64,000 bases of DNA from NCBI RefSeq assembly GCF_000224145.3, contig NC_020174.2:5873106-5937105 (forward strand). Direction: 5' to 3'. This document shows positions 11,560 through 23,929 of this stretch, piece after piece. The translations under genes were made by a program, and so were the position numbers. How positions within the stretch are numbered: position 1 is the first letter of the stretch; each line of letters starts with the position of its first letter. Below the pieces are notes generated by a model. The model ran no database searches. It was not told the DNA's origin and worked only from the letters and a program-made list of their open reading frames with translations. The stretch is from Ciona intestinalis (lineage: Eukaryota; Chordata; Ascidiacea; Phlebobranchia; Cionidae).

Positions 11560-12560
11560 GTTATAGGTGGAAGAAGTCAACCTCTCCATGATATTCTCCT
11601 CCATAAACGTCCCGGATACGGGTGTGACAAGGGACAGTGCATGGCTTAAGTTGTCTCAGGTTTTACACAAGTGGGATAAAGCGGGCTTATGCGTATTTAG
11701 GGGTCCAGTAGACCCAGCGCTTGAATAATCAGGTACTAACCCCACCCTTCCCAACAATGTGTTCCGTCCACAAACGGACCCACCCCGTACGTGCGTTTCC
11801 TACGCGCGTGCCGGATAAAGGGTCAACCCAGTGGCGTCTGGGCGACCAAATAAAGACTGACCACCCCGAAATGGATGTCTGAAGTCGGCCGCATTGAGTT
11901 ATATATGAGTTCGCGAAATCGCTTGCTATTTCATTCAGCGATCGATTGTGAGTCGGTCTACATCATAAATCTATTATAAGTATATACAGCTAAGAGAGAG
12001 CCCGGCTATTATCTGGCTATTATATAGCTATTGTATATAGCTTGAACAATATTGATCCAAAGTACCCACTTTTCAATCCATCAAATCTGTTTTAAGATGG
12101 CGAAAAGTAAATCAAGTCGTGGTTAAGACATTGACAAGTAGTTGCGCGAATCTGCACGCGAGCTCTGGTTGTTTTGCGCCGTATCCGCTGAAGCGAGCAC
12201 GAGGTGCCGTGCAAGTGATCGACCCGGTTTTTGAGGCAAGAGTAAGCGAGGGTTGGGAGTTGGAACTGAGTCAGGCACGCAGGGCCGATTAAACCGAGAG
12301 TGAGAGAAGTGTTCGGGAAAAACACCCGGTCTGTCGCCGTTAAAAGGAGTGGAAATCGGGAGGGGACTTCGAATTTGTCCTTGCTGCTCCAGCCGCCCTT
12401 CAGAATGCGGCGACGAGCGGGCGAGCAGGGCCAAGACAGGCAGGCCATCTGATTAAAAGGGAGATCGGCGCCATCGCTGATGCTCTGCGGCGGCAGGGTG
12501 ACGCATTCCCGGCAAAGGAGAGTGGCGTTCCCGGCATACCGCTTTCGGTCTCACATTTAG
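11560..12560 (+). mobile_element. Possible degenerate LTR-class retroelement remnant
   Basis: This GC-rich block differs in composition from its surroundings. It carries an AATAAAGACTGAC phrase in a region with LTR-like layout, followed after about 230 bp by an ATG and a long, degenerate, purine-rich stretch. No intact gene, second terminal repeat or primer-binding site could be confirmed. It is treated as a broken fossil of uncertain family. Confidence 0.2.
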
Positions 12561-12883
12561 GAATGCCACGAGAAAGAGATAGCGAGATACAGCAGCACGA
12601 TTCAGTTCAGTCGCAGAAGTTTTGCGATGATAGATAGTTTACGTTTTCAGCGTAATCACTAACGTCCTACGAATTTATGAAAAATTCATATATTTTTAAC
12701 AACTTTAATTTATTATAAAATATTGAAATATTTTTTTTGTAAGTTTGAAATAAAATGTTTGATCGTTAGTTCTACATTTTTACGTGTTCAGGGAGAACGT
12801 CTAAGACGTATTTTAAAACAAATTTGAAACAGCTGTATAATTCCAAACAAAACTATGGAAACTTGTCGAAACCTAAATACTCC

Positions 12884-15286
12884 ATGTTGGGAAAAGATTT
12901 CATTCCGAAAGAAGAGTTCAAGACGATCAACAAGATCAACAGATCAACATATCGCATCACGGGTGCTTGCGTGGCGCTTGTCCTCTTCTGTGTTGTCCTC
13001 TCGATCCCGGAGGTTGCGGCTCGGAGGCGAGGGAAGTGGAAGACGGACTGCAAAGTGAGAGCATCGCCGTGGAGTAACTGCAGCAAGTCGTGTGGTATGG
13101 GTTCCTCAGTAAGAGTACGGACTCGCGGAAGATGCAAGCTAAGACGGGAGTCGCGCCTCTGCCAAGTTCGTCCTTGCGATCCCGATCACTTTGGCACTCG
13201 GATAAGGGTACGTGTATATTGCTGTGTGGTATATTTGCGCAGAGTGTTGACATGAGTGAAGTGGTTTAATTTATGAGCCATAGAACTGCTCGCTTATTGA
13301 TCAGCAAAGCAAACGAAGCCTTTCCTTTGTCGTGTCGATTATCCCATGCTTGCACAACATGAACGGACATTTTTGTTTCATGCTGTTCAAATATAGCAAA
13401 CGAAGCCGATTTTAAAGCATGAAACTATGCATGGAACGAGATATAGACTGAACTTATTGCTGAAAATCGTCGAATAATAGGCCCTAAATGGCCACATTGA
13501 TATATAAGTTAGTTTTGAGCTTCACCAAGACAACCCATTTGCGTGATCAAATATAGAGGTTAAATGTAAACGACGTCAATTAGCAGCTTCACGTTAACGG
13601 TCCCGGCAACGAGTCGTTAGACTTGGGCCGGAGTGCTGATGCCGGTTCGTCTGCCGTTAATAGCTGTTTACAAAACAGCAAGTGCAGGATATTAGCATGA
13701 AAACTAACGCGCTCCGCGGTTTACGGTTAATGACGTCTGGCCTCGCTGGTGTAGTGCTGAATTACGAAACATGTACCCCATAACTGGCCAGTGCATTAGC
13801 AGGAGTTGGCCATAACTTGCAAAAAGCTTCAAAAACAAACAAGGTCTAATCATGCCACATTGCGCCGTAAAAACGCAAGGAACCATAGCGATACTTTCGT
13901 TGATGAGGCGGCCAGATTATGTGCGCGCTAATGTTTTAAGTGGCATTTAAAGCTTAGCAAGGCAAACAGCTCGGGAGCTCAGCATAATTTACTGTTTATC
14001 TGCTTTGTGGGGATTTGTTTGCACAAGCAGAAAAGATTTCGTTTGAAAGGCAGTAAGCCTGGCGCATAAGACGCAGAATTGTTGAACCGTTCTTCGAAAA
14101 GGCGAGGCACACGAACTGTCGAACTGAGCTCGATTGATACATGGCCACGGAGAATAATTTAAACGTATGCGCAGAGCGAAATAATGAAGCTCCTTCGAAT
14201 TCCGAAGCGGAGCAGCGGCGAGTGCTGCCATTATTGACCTGTTATTGCGTTCTGTTTACCGGCAGTGAGGCTTCGAAGCCAACTCTGGCGATTAGAGGCG
14301 GCTAAAGTTACAGCAGAAATTCCTGGGCGAAGGCGGGAACGTTTCATTGCTTTTAAATGTCCGATTCTGAATGAACCGGCAGCAAGCTTATACGGCATTG
14401 CTTCCTGATTGTAGAGATAAGGAGCGGGATCTGGCTCAGCGAGACGTTAGCCGGACTATGAGTTGACTTTCGCATTCGCTTCTGTTTGCGGAATGTGGCT
14501 TTATGAGCGGGTCCGGGGCGAATCAGGTTTTCTCAGCGTCGTGGGCCCCAATCAACCACCACGTACATCCTTGACCTTTCCCACGATGGCCCGATGCCAA
14601 TACCGGATGTATTTAACATGATCTCCGCTTTATGGGGTAAATGGGGGTAACGAGATCGCGCACCGACCGGGTTAGTTCAAGAAATTCTGGAAATACGTTT
14701 TAACATTTCTCGAATACTTAGAATACGCGAGACGTTACGTAACCGAACAGGAAAACGCTGAAATTGAGAAATATAACAATGCGAGAAAAATAACGGTCGT
14801 GTTTTGTCCACAGGGTAAACGGCAATGCATCAACCAAGTCAGTAGTCGTTCACGTTTACATCTGGAGTATATTGGCAGTAAAAGCGTGAAAACGTACAAG
14901 ATGAAATACTGTGGCATTTGCAAAGACAGCAGCAAGTAAGAACATGGGTTTCACAGCTGACTAAACAGGCGAACTGGCTAATTGCAGATTGCATTTTTTT
15001 CTATGTCCCCCATAGCTTATAATACCAATTGTGGATTAGTTATAAAGGAGCTGGCTTATAGGTGTTCTATACTGAAATGTACAAGCTAAATAGCATTTGA
15101 TTTTACAGATGTTGTACTCCGTTCAAGACCCGGACAAAGAAGGTCTGGTTTCGGCGAAAGAACGGCAGTCGTTTCGCCAAAAAGATGGCGTTTGTACGAA
15201 AGTGTCGGTGCCACACAAACTGTCTCGAATCTCCGGGAGTTTTTAAGATTAATCTGCACAATGACACTTACCCAGTCACACTTTGA
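12884..15286 (+). CDS. Short CCN-like protein with TSP1 and CT domains only, gene C
   Basis: Exons 12884-13207, 14814-14935, 15109-15286 (phases 0,2) encode about 207 residues. Residues 1-24 are basic and polar, 27-41 are a hydrophobic signal or anchor, and RRRGKWK follows. TSP1 has six cysteines (TDC, WSNCSKSCGMG, RLCQVRPC). The CT domain starts GKRQC and ends KCRCHTNC. The two CT exons have the same phases and the same 122-nt first exon as CCN genes A and B, so common descent is clear. No IGFBP or VWC exon was found upstream. Two CT cysteines present in A and B are absent here: GCTS is GSKS, and the FxC position is WFRR. The C-terminus shares LHND with gene A. The start at 12884 is the first in-frame ATG. 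An acceptor at 12791 (GTGTTCAG) would allow a longer exon. Confidence 0.8.
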
Positions 15287-18200
15287 CCGGGTTTTTGGAC
15301 TTAAGCGCCCCAACCGCCTATACCACAAGTAACCTTTCCCGCAGCGCCAAGATGTGACCTTGACCGGGCAACAGCTTCTTATCATCAATCTCACTATAAG
15401 AAAACGTTTTATTTACCGATATTTAAACGCATTTGTCGATTTTTTACAAAACCCAATCTGTAAACGCGTTTTCGCGGATTTTTTTTTGTAGAAATCGGGC
15501 AAAGGTTGCGGAACGTACATATACTGGGGTCGTGTTACCTCGTTCTACAACGTCCTCATTAACTCAAATCAATGCTAAGCCGTGAACGGCAGAAGCGGAA
15601 GAGTTGGCGTGGGGTCTTGCATTCTCACGCGTGCGGTTTACGCCGATGTTTTGGGTTGGTTGGTTGAAACGAACCCAACTAAAGCGACGTTTCGTAACTG
15701 CCTGCTTCTTCTAATGGTACAAGAGCATGGATCGTTATATGTTGACATTGCCCCAACACACGAGTGGCCATTTGACAGCAGTTTAACTATTTGAGACTCT
15801 GTCGTCAAGGACAAAGGACTGAAAGGACGCGTTTGATCACTCGCTGTTGTGTGTTTGATACAGTGTTTGTCAGCAAGCACTTGGGAAATTGGGAAAGGTC
15901 CGACAGACACCTTAGTTTCTTGCATCTCCTTGTGAGTGTCGATTGTCCTCACAATATACATGAACAGACGGTCTAACCACGCATGTGCGTTTGACGCACT
16001 TTGTAACATTGGGACAATATTATGGCATCAAGACCCGTGTGCGAAACAGGGCGACTTTAACCGCAGAGGTCGTCGTATTCTACTTACATCATTAGGGTCG
16101 TTGGAGCAATCAGTGGGTTACCTTTCGTTGATGACGTCATACCGAACCCGTTACGTCACCTGTCGAAACTAAAGCCACCATTCAATATGTGCCAACATCA
16201 ACTGATAAAATATATGCTGCCAATTTAATGGCACGCCGTGTATTGTGGCATGTAACACAAGCTTCGGCGCTGCGGACGACGATAAAATATATCGGAAAGA
16301 GGCATTTATTTGCATTTTCAAACTTTTTCTTTATCGCTTTATTTATTTTTATTATCTATACATATCTTGCTATTTTATCGTTTAGTTACTGTATACAAAT
16401 CGCGTGTCGTTTCACTTTGTCGAATAAAAGTTGCTACAACGTACATACATTACATACCTATAAATATGCAGAAGGCAGAAGACCGTATACGTGGGTAAAA
16501 TGTATTTGACAAAAAGTCGCCGACGTTCCAGGGGATTCTGGAATGTTTGTTTTGCGGCCAAGGGGAAATTTTAAAACTAACAAGCTAGATTTGGTTACAG
16601 CCCGTTGCCACTGCTTAGGTCTAAAGCTTTTAAAACGCGGTGCCAAAGTCGTAAGACGAAACATTAACCCCGAATAAGCGTTTTGACGCATGGATAACTG
16701 TGTCAAAGCGTTCTGTACAACTTGCATTAGTACATAGTCGATGGAGAATAAAACTAATGCAGAATTTGACACGAGTGTTAAAAGCGTGAACGATTTGCAG
16801 CAGTTTGAGAATAATTTTAGGCGCCATCCTTGCGATATGTCCCGGAAAGACGAGCGAACAAATAGTCCAGCAAATACGTTAAGTGTTTGTGGCTGAGAGG
16901 CGCCCAGTTCGAGCACAACGACTCGTTGAAACGCATACAGATCTATGGTTCGCCGCACTAAGTCCACAGGCCGTTAACGAGCGAGACAAAATAACTGTTT
17001 CGCTGAAGGCAGAGCGCAGCGAACACGAATAATACTGGGGCCGTGACCTAAGCGTCTTTACCTTTTTAGACACGCAATATATTACTGTAGTTTTTATCAA
17101 CTTTCTATTCCTATTTTAAACTGTAAATGCAAAATTTAAAAACCTTTATCTAATGTGCTTGTTAACCGGTAAGCGAGGTCTGTTTTATCTGGGGAGACTG
17201 ATAAAACATAGCGGTTGGAAAATTTGACAGCCTGTGAGTTAAAGTGTATACTTAAGTTTTAAGCGACGGCCGCTAAAATGGCTGCGCAAGTTTGCTCATT
17301 GCGTTTCAATTTTTATAATTTAAAACCGCGAGGTGCCATCAGACAAACATCGGTGAAGTGGAAAACACTTTTTGTGGCAAGATATTTGTGCAAAAAAAGA
17401 CACAGTTTACGGATCGGCACCAGAATGAATATTCTCTGTTTGCCATGTTGGCCAAATCACATCGTCGACTAGGCGGAATTCGTGGAATGCATGGGGAACA
17501 GGCGTCGCTCTTTCCTTTTTAAACAACACAGAAAAGAAAATAAACAGCGCCAGGTGTAAACAGGAGGTTTGCGGCATAAGGTTGGGACTTGATGCACTCT
17601 TCGGGATGCTGTTAACCGGAAAGGTAAACAAACGGCGAAGAATGCTCTCATTTAATCGCCACCCACTTTATCGGGCGCGAGATTTTTCAAGATTTATACG
17701 AACCACGAACGCATGTTTGCCGATGCGTAGTCAATGGGTCGCTTGTTCTAATATGCAGCGCATGGCGAGCTAAGGAGTTTTCAGTCACTGTCAATCATAC
17801 GCACGCGTGGTCGACGTCGCTTGCAAACGCTTGGCTGACGCTGCTCACGAGTTTGCTGTTGTCCAAACTGACGATAATCGCACCGAAAAAGCACGCCTTT
17901 AAATTATTTAAACCGTTTTTTTTAAGCGATGGTTAATTTATGTTATCTTGATAAGCCGTGATGGAGTTGGCCTAAGCGTTCGCTCTTCGTGAGAGAGTAA
18001 GCTTAGCTACGCTTAGATGATTGCAAAAGCGGGGTCTACTCACCGCATTCTGACCCCTGAAAATGCCGGGTGCACGCCAGAAAGGAAATTTTACAAATAC
18101 TGATAGTTGCTTAGGGAAAAGTGACATCATAAAACAGCTGCTTAATCCAGGGATTACGGGTTTAGTTTTGTAAGGATTGGATACTATTGCAGAATTTCCT

Positions 18201-19345
18201 TGGCGGCCCGGCCGCCGGGGTCGGAATGCAAATTGATTTAATTGGGAGGTGGGTAAGAGCTGTTAGAGAGTTTTGGCTGCGAATGGGTTATATGGCTGCT
18301 TACCAAGTAAAGTCAAAGGTGGAAAGCTTAAATGCTCTCGATTCCGAAATGGAATGCGAAAAATTCATATCTTTCAGATGCTCTATACAGCGCAAGAACA
18401 CACAGTGCGTTCAATTAATCAAGTTTGGCTGCTCGGTGGCAGAGGCAGTGCGCAAACACGTTGACAGGTCAACCTTAGACTATATGCCATTACCGCCACT
18501 TATTGCGACCAAAAGCAAACTTTAACAGTGTCAATAATTCTAAGGGGCATTGTGTATTGGTATAGTGCGGTTAGGACACCTACCGAGATATCCATCGCTG
18601 CTTTATCAAGAGAAAACCCACACCACAATCAGCTGCCCCAACACTTCAGTTCAACAAAGAAAGAATACATCATTGTGCTAAGTTCACGCTATGACGTTAT
18701 CTGATTGCAAAGCATTGAGAAACCTTATGCAGTCGCTACACCTACAAAACGACCCATATCGAAAACCTCACTCAAACAGGTGTAATTTTTCGCGGAAACG
18801 CAACATAATACGCACAGTGCATAAAACCGGGTCACCAGAGTCCGTCGTGGCCTTCATAATTGCCACACGGGGTGGCGATTCTGACGATCGCGGGCAAATT
18901 GACATAGGTGTTCCGAGGATAAATACATATCCAGTGGCATGGGAGAAGCACACGGGCACAGATTAATTACGTTGCAACGAAGGAACACGGGGGGGTGTAG
19001 GTCAGATGGATGTTTGTTATCAAAAGTTTTTCTCATGTTTTTGTTTCGCGTCGGCACCTCTCTAGCAGAATGCACCAACAAGCGACACACCCATATGGCA
19101 AAACGAAAACCAAATATCGATGACAAATATACAGCTACCAATACACTGGCAAAATATGGGCAATGAAAAAAGCTACATTCTGCAATTACACCGTGATAAA
19201 CATGCGCAAACCTGGTATACGAATTGTTATAATACGAATTCCCAAAACACGGGGATGATTTTAAAATTGAACTAACAGCGCTTTGTACTTCGTAATTAGT
19301 TTTGCGTTGTTAGAGGGTTGAACCTAAAATAAAAAAATTAAAATG

Positions 19346-19541
19346 TATAAGTAGGCTGGAGATGGGACACCTTTAGCGCCTAATGTTCAAATGTCCTGAT
19401 CTTGTTTTAAACAATTACCAACGGTCTATAGGAGTCATGGGAGTACGGTTTTGATATTTATTTGAATGTTCTTTGTTTACTACCAAATGGGACGAGAAAA
19501 TAGAATGAATAGGTGTCCCATTTTCCCCCACTCTACTGTAT
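19346..19541 (-). mobile_element. MITE copy 4
   Basis: Complete copy. It begins near ATAAGTAGGCTGGAGATGGGAC and ends GTCCCATTTTCCCCCACTC, with the internal CCTGATCTTGTTTTAAAC block. Confidence 0.75.
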
Positions 19542-22018
19542 GGTTATACATTGTTCAATTTAACACTAGAGGAAACTAATATTAGCTTCTCGACTGGCGA
19601 TGAAAGACGGGGTTCTAACTTACACGGAGACGTTGGCGTTCACCCCCGTTTTGTGCGGGGTCTGTAGTGATTGACACGAAGTAAGTAGAAAAGGAGGCAA
19701 TCGCCCAACACGCCCATAATGTTGGCTTTAGCGGCCAGAATTAATTCAACCGAATATTATATTTAGAAGGCTTATGTATTAAACCGACCGCAAATTACAA
19801 GGTTCAGTTGAAACGTTTCTATGATTAATGATTGAATTGTACAAAGTCATCGTAAAACTTTGAGGGGGTGACAGGCTTTATATAGCTACACGTGTAACGA
19901 GCAACGGATGGGAACCTTAACTTGTCGGTTGTAACATTGTAAGGATATAGCAGGTTGTGTTTATGTATTGGTTTTGAAACACTTCGGAAGCCGAGCCGTG
20001 AGAACTTTCAGAGGCTTGAAGTCCGAGGCTTCCGCGAAGTAATTAAGTCGCGTTATTTTGGGCGTTCATAACCCTTTGTACCGCTAGGGTCCATGGGCCG
20101 AGACAAAACACAAAATAAACGTTAGCTTCGTTTCAGATGAGGGGCGCGCGTCGCGTTCGTAACACGTATGCGTCACCGCTGACGTAAACGCTACGTAATT
20201 GTTCCGGAAACGGGTGTGGAGTTTTGTTGGGCCATTTTCCCGAACTTTAAGTTATGCAAATATTTTTACGAACGTATAGTTGACTTATCGGCTTGAGAAA
20301 TCTTGGTAAACAAGTAGATTCACACCTTGCACATTCTAAACGGTTGTGAGTTGTTTCGCCGAATCATCCATCGTTGGTTCAAGCGGGTTTCGAAATTAAA
20401 AGTGGTGACGCACCTGGCGTTGGGCGTCAGGGTGGAGCTCGTATACCGGGGAAACAGAAAATAAGTGACGCACCCGCGGATTATTGTCTCGGCTACCACG
20501 CGACCACACACATTTCAGCATCTGTTCGAACCGGTGAGGCAAGGCTATTAAATTCCAGTTGACGAGCAAAATTAGCGGTCGGGGAAATCGAAATTGGACT
20601 TATAGACCGGAATTACAGGTCAGGATTTCGCGTACGAGGGCGAAAACGAAAGGGGCGACACACGCGATTTCACTATTAAGCGCAATAAGGCGTGGGCATA
20701 TTTCGGTTAAGTGGAAAGTGTATTGGGCGTACAAGCAGGAGGCGCCAAACACGGGCAGGTTGTAAGAAGGTGTCTCCGTCGCAACAAGGTGGCAAATATT
20801 GGAGCCAATTGGGGGAACCGTTGACGCGCCCGGCACGTATCTTAGGGCGAAACTACCTCCACACAAAAGTTGATCACGACTAAATAAGTCCGGTGTTGGT
20901 TTAACATTTTGACAAAGATCATGCAGGTTCGCGGGGGCGATTGATTGCCAATATCGAAGCGTAGACATCGACGTGACACGCCCAGTCGCTGCGCCGCGTT
21001 CTGGTATTTCTTTTGTTGCGACACAACAAAAATATTTACGTATCATGCGGGCTATCATACAAATCCTATGAATCGAAAGGCCTTTACACGTTAAGCCACA
21101 TACAGTCTCTATAATGGCGCAACTCGACTGCGGTATTATCATTTAATGTATTTACCGTAGTAACATATGGGTTGGTAACCCGGGATGACGACATTGAAAA
21201 CAAATTCCTGTTTTGGATACGCCGTTCATCAGCGCCACCAAACGGACGGTATTTTGTCGCGAATTGCATTACAGCATGGCGGAAGCACGTTGGTTATGCG
21301 AGTGATAAAGTATAGCGGTAAGATACAACTGCTTGTTGCGGAGCATGTCAAATGAGTGTGAGGTATAGTTTCCGAGTAGGGGGCGGGGCAAACGATGCCA
21401 CTTAGTCTAAGGGTCTGCAAGACCACGGATGCCTGTTTAACGTGATTACGAAGCCCAGTGTTGCACTATGTTACGCGGTACACCGAAATTACTACACGGG
21501 ACAGTGCAGAGTTTGCCAGTGAGCAACACTGACGAATTGGCAATGATGTAAGCGCCTACATTTTAGCATCATCACTCACAAATTACAATTTTCGTCGAGA
21601 TACGGCGCGGCTGGATGGTGTCAACTGGTCCGGTCGTCGGTAATTTGCCGTTGCGCTCATTAAAGGTCACGCACGCGACGCGAATTATTCACAATTTTAA
21701 AAGGAATGACGGGTGTCTTGGGTATGCAAGGCTAAGATACTGGGCGCCTGTTGGACGGCTGCTTCAAAAAAGGAAAACTGCCAACGCATGCTATTACGAA
21801 TCGTCCTGAATTATGACGTAGTTGGCCGAGTTATGATAACGCTACACGTCTGTCATTGTGAGGGTGTGGTGATCGCTTTGGCTGGAGTAAGCGTGATAGA
21901 TCGAGAACGATAAAGAGCGAACCTTAAGCTATATATGCACACCTAATATGTTAGGGGGAAATGGATGGAAAAGTGACATAAATCGTGCACTGACTGTACG
22001 GATTAACGCCCAATATAC

Positions 22019-22128
22019 TTATATACTCGGGTGGGGTAAGATGGGACATGTTTTTATTCTCTTATGTCATCCCATTTGGACGTTAACAGAGAATTTTTAC
22101 AGAATTATGCAACCCCCACAGTACTATA
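22019..22128 (+). mobile_element. MITE copy 5, internally deleted
   Basis: Both ends are present (GGGTGGGGTAAGATGGGAC; CCCCCACAGTACTATA) but only about 110 bp separate them, so most of the middle is missing. Confidence 0.6.
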
Positions 22129-22676
22129 TTAGTCTTTCTGGTTTATATCCGCTTTAACGATGAAAAATTTCACTTTTGCACGGAAAGATGTGTAGAGGGG
22201 TGGGGCATGTAACGATAAGTTTACTACACACGTATATCCACCACTGTAAAGAGAACGAGGCCCCTCGCCAGCACGGTAGCTGCCCACGGAAAGGGAGGGG
22301 TGATATGGGTTACTCTCCCACACTAAACAACCATATTTATATGTGTCGGTTAAAAATAAGTCACTCCCGTGGATGGCGGAGGCGGGTTAGAAGATATTCA
22401 ACTATAAAGCGTCTATAGGTTATGGGTTAATCTGGTACAGCAGTGATAGAATTTCAAACCGGTACCGCTACACTGTCACATCGGATTTGTTGGATTTTGT
22501 GGGCGGCGACTAAGCGTCAAGTGTAAGGACTTTACGGAACCGCGAATTCAAAACACTAACTATCGTAAGAAGTGGCTACGCATGTCACTCGTGTTAAGTG
22601 TTTTTTAAAGAGCCGAAAATACGATGTTGCGTGCCGCTGCTGGCAGTTTAATTTCCACCAGTAAACAGCTTAAATT

Positions 22677-22869
22677 TTATAAGAGGGTGGGGAAAATGAA
22701 ACATGTTCTTATGCTTGTTCTCGTCCCATTTCGTAGTAAACAAGGAATATTTAAAAATGTTATATAACCGAAGTCCCGCGACACTAAAAGAGCGTAGTCA
22801 ACTGTTAAAAAATACGATCATGGAATATAGATTTTGGGTGCTATCAGTATCTCATCTTAACCACTATAA
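22677..22869 (+). mobile_element. MITE copy 6
   Basis: Complete but diverged copy. GGGTGGGGAAAATGAAAC at the left, TCGTCCCATTTCGTAGTAAA inside, and ATCTTAACCACTATA at the right. Confidence 0.65.
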
Positions 22870-23670
22870 CACCAATCAGTTCACCCCGCTTTTGCATTGA
22901 CCAAATATTACACATATTTTTGGTGAAACTGGAAATAACCAGTTTTGACCGGCCGTTTACGCGTCACTGGTCAAGTTGTGACAGTAAATCTCGCATCTGT
23001 GTTCGGGTATACACCAACCGAGCCAGGTACAATGTTATTTAAAGCACTTAGAGCTCGAAACCGCAGATTAAAGCAGATTACGTAGACCCCTACAAAGGAA
23101 TGTTGTTATTACCCATCGCTATTCCATCGTCACCATGACGAATCATTCAGTTATCAAACGTTTATCGAATGGGAAATCTTGATACCGACAAAACAACACA
23201 ATACGATAGCGCATGATGAATTTATACCATCATTGTTTATTTATCTCTTCCATAGCTAAGGCCATACACTAAATAAAGAAGAGAAAGGAATCTAAGTCGT
23301 TATAACACGCATAAAAAGTGTGAGAAAGTGCATCAGTTAAAATGCGCGGTGGTTAAGTTGAACCAAAACTAGAATTATTGTTTTATGTTAGAGAGATTTA
23401 ACTGAAAATAAGACGTAAGCATAATTTCCAAGTTAAATACTTTATCCTTAATTACTCTATAAAACAGCTGTTATATAACCCTTTCAAATACTGTCTGAAT
23501 CCACCAATGCATTCACACGCACTAATTTTACTGTTTAAAAACATCGTACTGTTTAGCGCCACCTTGTATTAAAAGTAATTGTAGAATCTGACCACTAGAG
23601 AGCAGTGTTACGAAATTATACAACACGAACTTAGCCTTGCTGTGAAGAATAGCATTTTCGATAGTAAGGA

Positions 23671-23871
23671 TACCACTGTGGGATAAGATGCGGTGACATT
23701 AGCACTTGTATTCTCGTATTCTCTGATTGTGTTTTAACAATTAACAACCCTTTTAAGAGTCGCGGGGCTTCGGTTATATAATTGTGTTAATATTCTTTGT
23801 TTACTAACAAATGGGACGATAAAAGCGAATGAAAACGTGTCCCATCTTGGTCTTACCCACCGTACTGTATG
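23671..23871 (-). mobile_element. MITE copy 7
   Basis: Complete copy just downstream of the ZNHIT6 stop codon. Ends are CACTGTGGGATAAGATG and CATCTTGGTCTTACCC. Confidence 0.7.
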
Positions 23872-23929
23872 TAAAAACGTTACAAAATAAAAAGCATTAA
23901 AATACAACAAAGGAGAAAAATACGCATCT

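Larger units (their letters stand above)
15287..23929. other. Gene-poor 8.6 kb interval
   Basis: No conserved exon or domain was recognised on either strand. Only isolated open frames of up to 180 codons occur, without splice context or recognisable composition. Four MITE copies sit in its right half. The stretch 20.0-22.4 kb is more GC-rich and contains longer chance frames. Confidence 0.55.

Noticed and set aside
12092-12448. 118-codon minus-strand frame
   Set aside because: Lies in a GC-rich block that looks like degenerate mobile sequence; no domain and two overlapping frames of similar length.
16458-16967. 169-codon open frame on the minus strand
   Set aside because: No family resemblance and no flanking exon or promoter signal. 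Length alone is not convincing in an 8-kb interval.
18555-18600. tRNA-like phrase (TATAGTGCGGTTAGGACACC)
   Set aside because: Resembles an A box but no matching acceptor stem, anticodon arm or B box follows.
20600-21142. 180-codon open frame on the minus strand
   Set aside because: No recognisable domain, no splice context, odd composition, and the local GC content lowers the chance of stops. Treated as a chance frame.
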